A stretch of 54,843 bases of DNA from an uncultured Erysipelotrichaceae bacterium (GCA_944326825.1 CALVFL010000036.1:1-54843); one strand, 5' to 3'; numbered from the stretch's first letter, positions 28,714-39,007 are shown. The notes: a model not told the origin generated them from the letters alone. Made by a program: numbers and translations.

Positions 28714-29639
28714 TTCCTGTTTATATCTTCAGCGGTCTTTTGGATGCCGGTAAAAGCGGAGTCATTAAAGAAACATTATATTCACCGCAATTTCTGGATG
28801 GATCAAGGACTTTGATCATTGCCTTTGAAAGAGGGGAAGATGAATACGATGAGAGGTTTTTAAAATATACCAATTCTTTCGTACTATACTTTGAAAGCTT
28901 CAAAGATCTGAGCAAGGAAGTGATGGAAAAGATCAATGCCGAATATGAGTTTGACGAGATCTTTATCGAAGGCAACGGCATGGAAGATGAAGCTTTGTTT
29001 ATAGACAAGACGGCGGACAACTGGGAATTGGCCCAGACACTGTGCGTTGTGGATGCCTCAAAGTTTCGTCTGCATGTCGCCAATCTTAAGACTTTCATCT
29101 ATTATCATATCAAGACGGCTGAATGTATCATCTTTAACCGCTTTGACAATAAAGATGATTATCTTTTTATCCGCAACAATGTTTTGGGGCTCAATCCTAA
29201 AGCAGAACTGATCTTTGAGAATTCACAAAGAGAGATCGTATCGTTTAAAGATTTTGAACTCTTTGATCTAAGCAAAGATCTCATTGAGATCGATGACATC
29301 AATTATGGGGCCTGGTATGTCGATGCCAGTGAGAAACCCCAGAAATATGAAGGCAAGCGGATCAGGATCAATGTCAAGTATCTTGAAGACCTGAAAGAAT
29401 ATCCAGTGGCTTGGATCATGGGCCGCAAAGCGATGATCTGCTGCAGTGAGGATATTGCCGATATGGGTTTGACTGTTATCGGGATCGATAAGAAAGCGAT
29501 GAATAAAGAAGATTTTTATGAATTGGAAGGTGTGATCAGGGTCATAGAAGCAGAAGATGGCTATGATACCTGCCTTCTTTATGTCGATAAATATACAAAG
29601 GGCCATAGACCCAAAGATGAAATGGTCTATTTTAATTAG
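28710..29639 (+). CDS. CobW-like GTPase paralogue without the CxCC motif
   Basis: 309-residue protein with the same opening as its neighbour (IPVYIFSGLLDAGKS, Walker A at 9-16), a Walker B-like FDEIFIEGNGMED, and a C-terminal domain resembling CobW C (YPVAWIMGRKAMICC). The segment that should carry CxCC reads as a short acidic stretch with no cysteines (ERGEDEYDERF). It is probably a partner or divergent copy of the upstream GTPase, possibly acting as a hetero-oligomer. Four-base overlap with it. Confidence 0.78.
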   Translation: MIPVYIFSGLLDAGKSGVIKETLYSPQFLDGSRTLIIAFERGEDEYDERFLKYTNSFVLYFESFKDLSKEVMEKINAEYEFDEIFIEGNGMEDEALFIDKTADNWELAQTLCVVDASKFRLHVANLKTFIYYHIKTAECIIFNRFDNKDDYLFIRNNVLGLNPKAELIFENSQREIVSFKDFELFDLSKDLIEIDDINYGAWYVDASEKPQKYEGKRIRINVKYLEDLKEYPVAWIMGRKAMICCSEDIADMGLTVIGIDKKAMNKEDFYELEGVIRVIEAEDGYDTCLLYVDKYTKGHRPKDEMVYFN

Positions 29640-29650
29640 AAAGGGACAGA

Positions 29651-30487
29651 ATGGAATTATTGATTGATTTATTAAAAGCGATCGTTTACGGGATCGTAGA
29701 AGGAGTTACCGAGTGGCTTCCAATCAGCTCGACAGGACACATGATCCTGCTTGATGAATTTATGAAGATGAATGTTTCAGAAGACTTCTGGAATTTCTTT
29801 TTGGTGGTGATTCAGCTGGGTGCGATCATGGCTGTCGTTTTGATCTACTTTAGAAGGATCTGGCCGTTTAATTTCAATAAACAAAAAGGCGGTCTTATCA
29901 AGATGGATATTATGTGTTTATGGGGCAAGATCCTCATTGCCTGCATTCCTGCCGCTATCGTAGGTGTCTTTTTGGATGACATCTTAGAAAAATATCTATA
30001 CAACGCCATCGTTGTGGCCTTGATGCTGATAATATTCGGTGTCGGATTTATCATCGTTGAAAACCGCAACAAGAATACGAAAGCCAGAGTGAATTCATTA
30101 AAAGAGCTGAGTATCAAAGATTCATTGATCATCGGTTTTTATCAGCTGATCGCTGCCGTATTTCCCGGCACATCCCGCAGCGGCGCTACGATCTTGGGAG
30201 CTTTAAGTATCGGCATCAGCCGTAAAGTAGCTGCCGAGTTTACTTTCTTCTTAGCTATACCGGTCATGTTTGGGGCCAGTCTTTTAAAACTTATCAAGAT
30301 CGGTTTTGATTTTGCCTTAAACGAATATCTGGTCTTATTCTTCGGCATGGTCACAGCTTTTGTAGTATCTGTTTTAGTCATCAGATTCTTAATGTCTTAC
30401 ATCAAAAAACATGACTTTAAGATCTTCGGTTATTATAGGATCTTTGTCGGCTTGATCGTTCTGCTTTATTTCTTTGTCTTGAAGTAA
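29651..30487 (+). CDS. uppP: undecaprenyl-diphosphatase
   Basis: Membrane enzyme recycling undecaprenyl pyrophosphate for cell-wall synthesis (BacA; gives bacitracin tolerance). 278 residues, about eight helices. Both signature segments are present: EGVTEWLPISSTGHMIL near the N-terminus, and FPGTSRSGATI (catalytic Ser/Arg) at about residue 170. AAAGGGA precedes the start. The next gene starts one base after its stop. Confidence 0.96.
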   Translation: MELLIDLLKAIVYGIVEGVTEWLPISSTGHMILLDEFMKMNVSEDFWNFFLVVIQLGAIMAVVLIYFRRIWPFNFNKQKGGLIKMDIMCLWGKILIACIPAAIVGVFLDDILEKYLYNAIVVALMLIIFGVGFIIVENRNKNTKARVNSLKELSIKDSLIIGFYQLIAAVFPGTSRSGATILGALSIGISRKVAAEFTFFLAIPVMFGASLLKLIKIGFDFALNEYLVLFFGMVTAFVVSVLVIRFLMSYIKKHDFKIFGYYRIFVGLIVLLYFFVLK

Positions 30488-30488
30488 T

Positions 30489-31634
30489 ATGGATATTTCT
30501 TATGCCGGTGTCTTTTTAGAAGGGCTCTTATCTTTTATATCGCCCTGTATCTTGCCGCTTGTGCCTTTATATATGAGTTATCTGACAAGTGATGCCAAAT
30601 ACAGCATCGAAGGGGAAGTCCATTATAAAAATACCCGCATTATTCTAAAGACGATCTTCTTTATCCTTGGCATATCGACCACTTATTTCCTTTTGGGGGT
30701 CTCGGTCAATCTTTTAAGAGGAGTGATAAGTGAATACTGTGATCTGATCATGATCAGCGGCGGTATCATTCTGATCGTTTTTGCCCTGCATCAGTCGGGC
30801 ATCATCAAGTTCAGTTTTCTAGACAAAGAAAAACGTCTGTACCTTGAAGAAGTGAAGGCTTTAAACTACTTTAAAGCTTATCTTCTCGGTTTTGTCTTTT
30901 CATTTGCCTGGACGCCCTGCATTGGTCCGCTATTGGCCAATGTCCTGCTTTTAGCAAGCACGAGCGATGCCTTGAAAGGCAATCTTTTGATCCTTCTTTA
31001 TACATTGGGCTTTACGATACCTTTTATCCTGCTGGGTCTTTTCTATGCCAAAGCCATCAGCTTTATCAAGGCTAAAAGAGATCTCTTGCTTAAAATATCC
31101 AAGCTTTCAGCTATCATCCTCATCGCTTTTGGTGTCTATTTATTATATGACGGCACTAAAAACTTAGTCGGCAAGTCAAATGAGTCAGCAGAAAGTGTAT
31201 CTATCAGCGAGATCACTCTTAAAGACCAGTACGGTTTTGCTCATAAACTGAGTGATTATGAAGGTGATTATATCATGCTTAATTTTGTGGCCAGCTGGTG
31301 TACCTATTGCAAGCAAGAGGTAACCGATTTTGAAAGATTTGCTAAAGATGAAGATATAGCGGCTATGTATGTCATGTCGGATACCATCAATTCTTTAAAC
31401 GGCGGCGGCAGTATTGATGATTTCATCGCTGAAACGAAGGCAACACTGCCCATCTTGAATGATGAAGATGATAAGATCTATAATTATGTCGGCGTTACCT
31501 CTTTTCCAACGATGTTATATATCGGGCCGGATGGCAGTATCATCGGCTATCAGAATGGGGCGATGGACTATGATATGTTTGATTATGTATTTAAACTTGC
31601 CAAAGAGCGTTATGAAAGCAAAGGTGAAGAGTGA
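30489..31634 (+). CDS. CcdA-type membrane thiol transporter fused to a thioredoxin domain
   Basis: 381 residues. The first 230 form a six-helix CcdA/DsbD-like domain with paired cysteines Cys20 (FISPCILPLVP) and Cys144 (AWTPCIGPLL). The last 140 form an extracytoplasmic TlpA/ResA-like thioredoxin with the site WCTYC (Cys271 and Cys274). It should pass electrons from cytoplasmic thioredoxin across the membrane to extracellular thiols, in one polypeptide. It starts one base after uppP, with a weak Shine-Dalgarno sequence. Confidence 0.9.
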   Translation: MDISYAGVFLEGLLSFISPCILPLVPLYMSYLTSDAKYSIEGEVHYKNTRIILKTIFFILGISTTYFLLGVSVNLLRGVISEYCDLIMISGGIILIVFALHQSGIIKFSFLDKEKRLYLEEVKALNYFKAYLLGFVFSFAWTPCIGPLLANVLLLASTSDALKGNLLILLYTLGFTIPFILLGLFYAKAISFIKAKRDLLLKISKLSAIILIAFGVYLLYDGTKNLVGKSNESAESVSISEITLKDQYGFAHKLSDYEGDYIMLNFVASWCTYCKQEVTDFERFAKDEDIAAMYVMSDTINSLNGGGSIDDFIAETKATLPILNDEDDKIYNYVGVTSFPTMLYIGPDGSIIGYQNGAMDYDMFDYVFKLAKERYESKGEE

Positions 31635-32323
31635 TGTTTGAATTTTTAAAAAGAAAAAGCGATCAGCGTAAAAAGAGGCCGCTGATCATCATGATCCATG
31701 GTTTTGGCAAAAGAAGAAGCGATGAGTATCTTAAACTTAGAAATGCTTTAAAGGATGGATACGATATGGAATGTCCTGATCTCTTTGATCAAAACTATGA
31801 AGACGATACCGTTTGGCATAATTGGGTATCAAGAGCTGAAGAGAAGATCATCGCTGCCAAAAATGACGGCCGCAGGATCATCTTGATCGGCTTCAGCATG
31901 GGCGGGGTCATCGCTTCTTACCTGGCTGCTAAATTCAAAACAGAAAAACTGATCTTATTAGCGCCGGCATTTGAATATTTGACGATCACCACCGCTTCTA
32001 ATGTCGTTAAAAGCGGTCTAAGCAAAAAAGAAACCGATACCGATTATAAAGAATTGCCTTCAAGTTTTACTTCTACCTTTATGGATGTCGTGAATAACTG
32101 CAAAGAAGGCATCGAGAAAGTGAACTGCCCGACCTTGTTTATCGCTTCTATGAAGGATGAACTGATACCTTATACAGTCACTTTAAAATATTACCGCAAA
32201 GTCAAGCATGATCAAAAGAACTGCGTCATCCTGCCTGATGGCGAACACCGGCTTTTAGATAATGAAAAAAGCGGACCTTTGGTCATAGCGTTAATCAAAG
32301 ACTATTTAAAAGATGAGTTTTAA
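31634..32323 (+). CDS. alpha/beta-hydrolase
   Basis: 229-residue hydrolase of the carboxylesterase type. IMIHGFGKR gives the oxyanion region, GFSMGGVIASYLAA the nucleophilic Ser, DELIPY the acid and DGEHRLL the His. Substrate unknown. An in-frame GTG at 31631 is possible, but the ATG at 31634, overlapping the CcdA stop by one base, has the better-placed AAGGTGAAGAG. Its 3' end overlaps the convergent gene by four bases and both stops lie in a shared terminator. Confidence 0.83.
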   Translation: MFEFLKRKSDQRKKRPLIIMIHGFGKRRSDEYLKLRNALKDGYDMECPDLFDQNYEDDTVWHNWVSRAEEKIIAAKNDGRRIILIGFSMGGVIASYLAAKFKTEKLILLAPAFEYLTITTASNVVKSGLSKKETDTDYKELPSSFTSTFMDVVNNCKEGIEKVNCPTLFIASMKDELIPYTVTLKYYRKVKHDQKNCVILPDGEHRLLDNEKSGPLVIALIKDYLKDEF

Positions 32324-32335
32324 GACTCATCTTTT
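32308..32335. terminator. bidirectional terminator over two convergent stop codons
   Basis: AAAAGATGAGT and ACTCATCTTTT form an 11-bp perfect stem with a six-base loop. The stops of both convergent genes lie inside the loop. Confidence 0.85.
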
Positions 32336-33411
32336 ATAAATAACGATTCTTTCAGTGCGCCAACGAGATCACCTAAAGCCTCGCTTAAGATCCTGCGGTC
32401 ATTCTCATCAAGGTCTTTGCGCTTTTTTAAAAGGGCAGTAAAGTTTTTAAGCAGTGAAGGCAATAGTTCGTTGACATTTTGGGTATTTAAAGCTTTGATC
32501 AGTTCATAAGCTGTATTGACGATGATCTCCCGATCTTTGCGGTCGATGTCTTTAAGCCACTTTTGCATGGTTGAGCGCATGACTTTAGAGAAAGTATCAT
32601 AATCATCTTCCAAGACGAAATGTTTATTTTCGATCTGCCATGAATAGGGATCATGCTGCATGAAAAATGATTCACTGGAAGCGATTATCTTAGGTCTTTT
32701 GATCTGTTCCATGATCTGAGCGATGATAGAAGTCTTCGGTGTAAAGATCGTTAAGCGGTCTTTGATGCTCGACAGAGTTTCTTCGCTTATAAGATCATAG
32801 TTGAAGCCGGGACCATCATTGCTGTAGATCGAGATGATCCTTTTTTTAAGACTGCTTTTACTGAGGGCTGCAGCATAGACTGCCAAATTGCCGCCTTTGG
32901 AATGTCCGCCGATGATCAGTTTATCAAAATTGATGCGGGCAGCTTTTTCCAAGTAAGCCAAAGCCAGTTTTTGAGAAGTTGTGATCGTAAAAGAAGTATT
33001 GAAGTCTTCTTTCCAGCCGGCCAAGAAACCATCCGTGCCTCTAAAACCGATATAGGTCAGACCTCTTTGGATCTTAAAACACATAGCTGCAAACTGCGTT
33101 TCGCTCTCATGGTCATAGATGCCTTCCTGATAATAAAGTTTGATATCTTTATAGCGGGGCACATCTTTCAAGACTTTGATAAAATTCAGATCTTCTTTGT
33201 CACGGTAGAGCCATTTATCTTCTGGTCTGGAAAGATAGCAATCGATAGCTTCACTCAATCTTAAAGGCTGATATTTAGGCTTATCGGATATGATACCTTC
33301 AAAATGCACATAACAAAGATTGGCCAAGATCAGATTATCGATCTCATTAAAAGGATCGCTTTTAAAAGAAAGGTCGCCTCGCCATTTCAAGTAGTCGTAA
33401 AGATTACTCAT
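32320..33411 (-). CDS. Mbeg1-like (DUF2974) alpha/beta-hydrolase
   Basis: 363-residue protein of the Mbeg1-like family. The nucleophile elbow is GGHSKGGNLAVYAA, preceded by FRGTDGFLAGWKEDF and followed by NDGPGF, all typical of this lipase-like group. The N-terminus (YDYLKWRGDLSFKSDPFNEIDNLILA) is the family's characteristic opening. The last 80 residues are charged and helical. Biochemical function is not established for the family. Overlaps the flavin reductase gene by eight bases. Confidence 0.85.
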   Translation of the reverse strand: MSNLYDYLKWRGDLSFKSDPFNEIDNLILANLCYVHFEGIISDKPKYQPLRLSEAIDCYLSRPEDKWLYRDKEDLNFIKVLKDVPRYKDIKLYYQEGIYDHESETQFAAMCFKIQRGLTYIGFRGTDGFLAGWKEDFNTSFTITTSQKLALAYLEKAARINFDKLIIGGHSKGGNLAVYAAALSKSSLKKRIISIYSNDGPGFNYDLISEETLSSIKDRLTIFTPKTSIIAQIMEQIKRPKIIASSESFFMQHDPYSWQIENKHFVLEDDYDTFSKVMRSTMQKWLKDIDRKDREIIVNTAYELIKALNTQNVNELLPSLLKNFTALLKKRKDLDENDRRILSEALGDLVGALKESLFIKDES

Positions 33412-33871
33412 AGATCCTGATTATCTCACCGGTATATAAACGATGTGGAGCTTCATTTTGATAGTAGCGCTCGATCATTTCCTTGGGAATATTATCTAGA
33501 CAAAGATCGGCATGATAGATCTTTTTGGCTAAGATCGTAAGTTTGGCTTCTTTATAGGCGATGCCGTTTTCAATAGGATAAGCATTGAGTTTGGTTCTAG
33601 CGAGTTTATCTTCATCTTTGCCGCTGTGTGAGCCAAGATAGCTCAGATCTTTGCGGTAAGCTTCATCAAAGAAAGATACCGTAAAATAATCATCAGCTTC
33701 CATGAATTCATAGGTATAGCGGCAAGGTTTGACATAGACGGTGATGACATCTTTATTCCAAAGAGTGCCAAGTTCGCCCCAGCCGATCGTCATGGTGTTG
33801 AATTTGTCATCTTTTCTGGCCGTCAGTAAGGCCCAGTCCTTTAGGAATACTTTTAAGGGATCAATAATCAT
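33404..33871 (-). CDS. flavin reductase-like FMN-binding protein
   Basis: 155 residues of the split-barrel flavin reductase family: an N-terminal ALLTARKDDKFNTMTIGWGELGTLW (FMN-binding strand), PCRYTYEFMEADDYFTVSFFDE and a later LGSHSGKDEDK. Family members reduce flavin with NAD(P)H or bind FMN in electron transfer. AGGAGG precedes the start. It overlaps the HAD gene upstream by four bases (ATGA) and the Mbeg1-like gene downstream by eight, so the three are one operon. Confidence 0.82.
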   Translation of the reverse strand: MIIDPLKVFLKDWALLTARKDDKFNTMTIGWGELGTLWNKDVITVYVKPCRYTYEFMEADDYFTVSFFDEAYRKDLSYLGSHSGKDEDKLARTKLNAYPIENGIAYKEAKLTILAKKIYHADLCLDNIPKEMIERYYQNEAPHRLYTGEIIRIYE

Positions 33872-34539
33872 AAGTCAGTCCTCCTTAAATAATCGATCAG
33901 TTCTCTTAAATGTTCGATCTTAGGTATAAAAGAAGCATAATAATGCTTGCGGTGATTGTTCAGCAAAAGATATTTCATACCGGCATCATAGGCACCTAAA
34001 AGATCATTAAACATTACATCTCCTACAAATAGACATTCACAAGGAGTGACGCCCAGCTCTTTGGCTACATATTCAAAAGCCCTTTTATCCGGCTTGTTAT
34101 AGCCGCTTTCAATACTGACGACGATCTTTTCAAAATAGGATTCAATGCCGACGGTTTTGATCTTTAAACGCTGTGATTCTATGATCCCGTTAGTGAGAAT
34201 AGCCAATTTATAATCAGTATTATTTCTCAAATAGTCAAGCACTATTAAAGCGTCTTCATCAAGGGCAGTATCTTTAGCCATCTTTAAAGAAAGATCTTTG
34301 AAATCTTCTTTTAAGGCATTTTTGTCTATATCATATTTAGAAGCGATAAAGTCGATGATATGATCTCTTGAGATCGTGCCTTCTTCATCCAAATAGAGCA
34401 TCCTTTGAATGACGGCTTCCTGGTGCATGGGATCGAGGTCACTAAAATATTTTAAGACGATCGATCTGAAGCCGTTATAGATCGAAAAAGAACGGTCTGA
34501 TAAAGTATAATCAAAATCAAATATAATTGCTTTCAACAT
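33868..34539 (-). CDS. HAD-superfamily hydrolase, YjjG-like
   Basis: 223-residue HAD phosphatase with IFDFDYTLSD (nucleophile Asp), LAILTNG (motif II), the Lys in YNKPDKRAFEYV, and VGDVMFNDLLGA (motif IV). This subgroup includes 5'-nucleotidases such as YjjG. The ATG at 34539 is preferred over an upstream in-frame ATG at 34575, because that one lies in the tuf terminator and the protein then opens directly with MLKAIIFDFD. TATAAT lies six bases upstream, so the mRNA should be leaderless. Confidence 0.87.
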   Translation of the reverse strand: MLKAIIFDFDYTLSDRSFSIYNGFRSIVLKYFSDLDPMHQEAVIQRMLYLDEEGTISRDHIIDFIASKYDIDKNALKEDFKDLSLKMAKDTALDEDALIVLDYLRNNTDYKLAILTNGIIESQRLKIKTVGIESYFEKIVVSIESGYNKPDKRAFEYVAKELGVTPCECLFVGDVMFNDLLGAYDAGMKYLLLNNHRKHYYASFIPKIEHLRELIDYLRRTDL

Positions 34540-34545
34540 ACTAAT

Positions 34546-34575
34546 ATTATAGTAAAGAGATAATAAAAAAGACAA
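34546..34575 (-). promoter_or_regulatory. promoter, leaderless, of the HAD operon
   Basis: Minus strand TTGTCT (34570-34575), 18 bases, TATAAT (34546-34551), then six bases to the ATG. The -35 lies within the tuf terminator stem. Confidence 0.65.
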
Positions 34576-34593
34576 CTCTTGCGAGCTGTCTTT
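34565..34593 (-). terminator. intrinsic terminator of tuf and the str operon
   Basis: AAAGACAGCTC and GAGTTGTCTTT (one G-U pair) form an 11-bp stem with a four-base loop, followed on the minus strand by a T-run. Confidence 0.88.
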
Positions 34594-34613
34594 AGTTAAA
34601 AGTTTAGCAGTTA

Positions 34614-35798
34614 TTATTCGATAACTTCAGTAACGTTACCAGAACCTACTGTACGTCCACCTTCACGGATAGAGAACTTAGTTCCGTTTTCGATAGCGAT
34701 CGGAGCGATAAGTTCAACTGTCATTTCAACGTGGTCACCAGGCATAACCATTTCAGTTCCTTCAGGAAGAGTGATTACACCAGTAACGTCAGTTGTACGG
34801 AAGTAGAACTGAGGACGGTAGTTAGATACGAATGGAGTATGACGTCCACCTTCTTCTTTAGTTAAGATGTACACTTGAGCTTTGAACTTAGTGTGCGGAG
34901 TAACTGTACCAGGTTTAGCTAATACTTGTCCTCTTTCGATTTCATCACGGTTTACACCACGAAGAAGGGCACCGATATTATCACCGGCTTCAGCTTCATC
35001 AAGCTGTTTTCTGAACATTTCAAGACCAGTGATGACTGTTTTCTTAGTAGGTTTGATACCAACGATTTCAACTTCATCGTTAAGGTGAGCAACACCACGT
35101 TCAACACGTCCAGTAGCAACTGTACCACGACCAGTGATCGTGAAGACATCTTCTACAGACATTAAGAATGGTTTATCGATCTCACGAGTAGGATCAGGGA
35201 TGTAAGTATCAACAGCATCCATTAACTCATCGATCTTGCCGACCCAAGCAGGATCGCCTTCAAGAGCTTTTAAAGCACTACCACGGATAACCGGAGTATT
35301 ATCGCCATCGAAGCCGTATTCATTTAATAATTCACGAACTTCCATTTCAACTAAGTCGATCAATTCTTCATCATCGACCATATCGCATTTATTTAAGAAT
35401 ACTACGATATAAGGAACACCAACCTGTCTAGCAAGAAGGATGTGTTCACGAGTCTGAGGCATTGGTCCATCAGTAGCTGCAACAACAAGGATAGCACCAT
35501 CCATCTGAGCAGCACCGGTGATCATGTTTTTAACGTAGTCAGCATGTCCCGGGCAGTCAACGTGAGCGTAGTGTCTCTTTTCAGTTTGATATTCAACGTG
35601 AGCAGTGTTGATAGTGATACCACGAGCTTTTTCTTCAGGCGCACCATCGATCTGATCGTAAGCTCTGAATTCAGCCTGACCCTTTTCTGCTAATCTCTTA
35701 GTGATAGCAGCAGTTAAGGTTGTCTTACCATGGTCAACGTGACCGATAGTTCCAATGTTAACATGTGTTTTGGATCTATCAAATTTTTCTTTTGCCAT
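34614..35798 (-). CDS. tuf: elongation factor Tu
   Basis: GTPase delivering aminoacyl-tRNA to the ribosome; 394 residues, normal length. GTP-binding motifs GHVDHGKTT (about residue 19), DCPGHADY and NKCD are intact, with effector region [21 protein letters not shown] precedes the ATG. Codon choice is more restricted than in neighbours, as expected for very high expression. It ends the str operon, 61 bases after fusA; an AT-rich spacer with two GAATTATAG repeats could hold a secondary promoter. Confidence 0.98.
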   Translation of the reverse strand: MAKEKFDRSKTHVNIGTIGHVDHGKTTLTAAITKRLAEKGQAEFRAYDQIDGAPEEKARGITINTAHVEYQTEKRHYAHVDCPGHADYVKNMITGAAQMDGAILVVAATDGPMPQTREHILLARQVGVPYIVVFLNKCDMVDDEELIDLVEMEVRELLNEYGFDGDNTPVIRGSALKALEGDPAWVGKIDELMDAVDTYIPDPTREIDKPFLMSVEDVFTITGRGTVATGRVERGVAHLNDEVEIVGIKPTKKTVITGLEMFRKQLDEAEAGDNIGALLRGVNRDEIERGQVLAKPGTVTPHTKFKAQVYILTKEEGGRHTPFVSNYRPQFYFRTTDVTGVITLPEGTEMVMPGDHVEMTVELIAPIAIENGTKFSIREGGRTVGSGNVTEVIE

Positions 35799-35859
35799 TT
35801 AGAATTTTTTCCTCCTATAATTCATCTATAATTCTATGATAAACGCTAGTTAAAATCAA

Positions 35860-37956
35860 TTAGTCCTTAGCGTTTTTCTTGATAATTTCTTCTGCAATGC
35901 TCTTAGGAACTTCTGAGTAGTGATCCATCTGCATTACATAAGTACCACGACCTTGAGTAAATGATCTAAGGTCAGTTGCATAACCGAACATTTCAGAAAG
36001 CGGTACATAAGCTCTTACGACGATAGCGTTGCCTCTTTCTTCCTGATCTCTGATCTGACCACGACGTTTAGTGACATCGCCCATGATCGAACCTAAGTAT
36101 TCTTGCGGAGCGATGACTTCAACATCCATGATCGGTTCAAGGATGACCGGTTTACATTTCTTGGCAGCTTCTTTTAAAGCTAAAGATGCAGCCATCTTGA
36201 AGGCCATTTCTGAAGAGTCGACTTCATGGTATGAACCATCGAATAAAGTAGCCTTGATGTCAACTACCGGATAGCCGGCAACTAGACCGTTATCTAAAGC
36301 AGCGATAAGACCTTCCTGGACCGGTTTGATATATTCTCTAGGAACGCTTCCGCCGACAACGGCATCGATGAATTCAAAGCCTTTGCCTTCCTCGTTTGGT
36401 TCGAATTTGACCCAAACATGACCATATTGACCACGACCACCGGACTGTCTGACAAACTTACCTTCACAATCAGCACTTTGACGGATCGTTTCACGGAAAG
36501 CTACCTGTGGAGCACCGACGTTACATTCAACTTTGAATTCACGCCTCATACGGTCAATGATGATGTCAAGGTGAAGTTCACCCATACCGGCAATGATCGT
36601 TTGACCGGTTTCTTCATCAGTATAAGTCTTGAAAGTCGGATCTTCTTCAGCAAGTTTGGATAAAGCGATACCCATCTTGTCAGAGTCAGCTTTAGTCTTA
36701 GGTTCTACCGACATCTGGATAACCGGCTCTGGGAAGACCATCTGTTCAAGAATGATCGGATTCTTTTCATCACATAAAGTATCACCGGTCGTTGTATCTT
36801 TAAGACCTACGGCAGCAGCGATATTACCGGCATCGACCTCATCGATCTCAACACGGTGGTTAGCGTGCATCTGTAAAAGACGTCCGAAACGTTCTCTTTT
36901 ATCTTTAGTAGCATTTAAGACATAACTGCCGGATGTGCAATAACCGCTATATACTCTGAAGTAAGTAAGTCTTCCAACAAACGGGTCAGTCATGACTTTG
37001 AAAGCCAAAGCACTGAACGGTTCAGAGTCAGAAGCATGTCTTTCTGATTCTGTGCCATCAGGCAAGACGCCCTTGATCGAAGGAATATCAAGCGGAGAAG
37101 GCAAGTATTCGATTACTGCATCGAGCAATAACTGGATACCTTTATTCTTGTAGGCACTTCCGCATAATACCGGGAAGAATTCAGAAGTGATCGTTGCTTT
37201 TCTGATACCGGCCTTGATCTCTGGGATCGTAACTTCTTCGCCTTCCAAGACCTTCATCATCAGATCATCATCATAATCAGCGATCTTTTCGATGAGTTCC
37301 TGTCTTAAAGCTTCTACTTCTTCCTTATATTGATCATCGATCTCGCTTTCAGTGATGTTAGTACCGGTATCATCATTGTAGATGTACTGTTTTCTTTCAA
37401 CGATATCGATGATACCGCGGAAAGTATTTTCAGCACCGATCGGAAGCTGGATAGCAGCTGCTTTAGCATCTAATCTATCGCCGATCGATCTTACCGACAT
37501 CATGAAGTCAGCACCAGTCGCATCCATTTTATTACAGAAGACGATTCTAGGTACTTTATAAGTAGTAGCCTGACGCCATACAGTTTCTGTTTGCGGTTCA
37601 ACACCGGCTTTAGAGTCCAAGACAGTTACAGCACCATCAAGTACACGCAATGAACGTTCAACTTCAACAGTGAAATCGACGTGTCCTGGTGTATCGATAA
37701 TGTTGATACGAGTCTTAGGAAGCTGTTTTTTAGAACCTTGCCAGAAAGCAGTAGTAGCAGCAGAAGTAATGGTGATACCTCTTTCCTGTTCCTGCTTCAT
37801 CCAGTCCATCTGGGAAGCACCGTCATGAGTTTCACCGATCTTATGTGTCTTACCGGTAAAGAAGAGGATACGTTCAGTACAAGTGGTCTTACCGGCATCG
37901 ATGTGCGCCATGATACCGATATTTCTAGTATTCTCTAATGAATATTCTCTAGCCAT
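35860..37956 (-). CDS. fusA: elongation factor G
   Basis: Translocation GTPase of 698 residues. G1 motif [17 protein letters not shown] and NKMD are present in domain I; the domain IV segment [15 protein letters not shown] and the C-terminal [17 protein letters not shown] and [12 protein letters not shown] are intact. It is the canonical EF-G rather than a tetracycline-resistance or EF-G2 relative. A GGGGGAAAAG sequence precedes the start. It lies between rpsG and tuf. Confidence 0.98.
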   Translation of the reverse strand: MAREYSLENTRNIGIMAHIDAGKTTCTERILFFTGKTHKIGETHDGASQMDWMKQEQERGITITSAATTAFWQGSKKQLPKTRINIIDTPGHVDFTVEVERSLRVLDGAVTVLDSKAGVEPQTETVWRQATTYKVPRIVFCNKMDATGADFMMSVRSIGDRLDAKAAAIQLPIGAENTFRGIIDIVERKQYIYNDDTGTNITESEIDDQYKEEVEALRQELIEKIADYDDDLMMKVLEGEEVTIPEIKAGIRKATITSEFFPVLCGSAYKNKGIQLLLDAVIEYLPSPLDIPSIKGVLPDGTESERHASDSEPFSALAFKVMTDPFVGRLTYFRVYSGYCTSGSYVLNATKDKRERFGRLLQMHANHRVEIDEVDAGNIAAAVGLKDTTTGDTLCDEKNPIILEQMVFPEPVIQMSVEPKTKADSDKMGIALSKLAEEDPTFKTYTDEETGQTIIAGMGELHLDIIIDRMRREFKVECNVGAPQVAFRETIRQSADCEGKFVRQSGGRGQYGHVWVKFEPNEEGKGFEFIDAVVGGSVPREYIKPVQEGLIAALDNGLVAGYPVVDIKATLFDGSYHEVDSSEMAFKMAASLALKEAAKKCKPVILEPIMDVEVIAPQEYLGSIMGDVTKRRGQIRDQEERGNAIVVRAYVPLSEMFGYATDLRSFTQGRGTYVMQMDHYSEVPKSIAEEIIKKNAKD

Positions 37957-37970
37957 CTTTTCCCCCTTGA

Positions 37971-38453
<483 letters not shown>

Positions 38454-38460
38454 TCATGAT

Positions 38461-38874
38461 TTATTTCTTAGGCTTTTTAGTTCCGTATAACGAACGACTG
38501 CGTCTTCTGTCATTGACACCGGCACAGTCAAGCGTACCTCTGATGATGTGGTAACGAACACCAGGTAAGTCCTTAACACGACCGCCACGGATCAAGACGA
38601 CAGAGTGCTCTTGCAAGTTATGACCGATACCTGGAATGTAAGCTGTAACTTCCATACCGTTAGATAAACGAACACGGGCATACTTTCTTAAAGCTGAGTT
38701 TGGTTTTTTAGGCGTCATCGTTCCAACACGGGTACATACACCTCTTTTTTGCGGTGATGAGATATCAGTTGGGCGTGATTTTAATGAGTTGTAACCTCTG
38801 TTTAAAGCAGGTGACTTAGATTTGTAAGTCTTCTCACTACGACCTTTTCTAACCAATTGGTTAATTGTTGGCAT
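38461..38874 (-). CDS. rpsL: 30S ribosomal protein S12
   Basis: Decoding-centre protein of 137 residues: [12 protein letters not shown] opening, then [19 protein letters not shown] and [25 protein letters not shown]. The streptomycin-linked Lys residues sit in [11 protein letters not shown] and in GGRVKDLPG, and both are wild type. GAAAGGAG precedes the ATG. First gene of the str operon, behind a roughly 100-base structured leader. Confidence 0.98.
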   Translation of the reverse strand: MPTINQLVRKGRSEKTYKSKSPALNRGYNSLKSRPTDISSPQKRGVCTRVGTMTPKKPNSALRKYARVRLSNGMEVTAYIPGIGHNLQEHSVVLIRGGRVKDLPGVRYHIIRGTLDCAGVNDRRRSRSLYGTKKPKK

Positions 38875-38897
38875 TTCATTCTCCTTTCATTTTCTAT

Positions 38898-38955
38898 GCA
38901 CACATTTCCATGTGTGCCAAATCTTGAACTAATATATAGATTCCACGCAGGAATC
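38898..38955 (-). promoter_or_regulatory. two hairpins in the rpsL leader
   Basis: GCACACAT/ATGTGTGC closes on a GGAA tetraloop (38898-38917), and GATTCC/GGAATC closes on five bases (38939-38955). Neither has a T-run. They could be the site of ribosomal-protein feedback or mRNA stabilisers. Confidence 0.55.
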
Positions 38956-38978
38956 CTATTATCGATCAAGCCTTTTTA

Positions 38979-39007
38979 ATATAATACTTTTAAAGTGTTT
39001 ATGTCAA
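38979..39007 (-). promoter_or_regulatory. promoter of the str operon
   Basis: Minus strand TTGACA (39002-39007), 17 bases, TTATAT (38979-38984); a shifted TATTAT (38981-38986) gives 15-base spacing. Positions 39008-39093 hold nothing I can identify. Confidence 0.65.
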
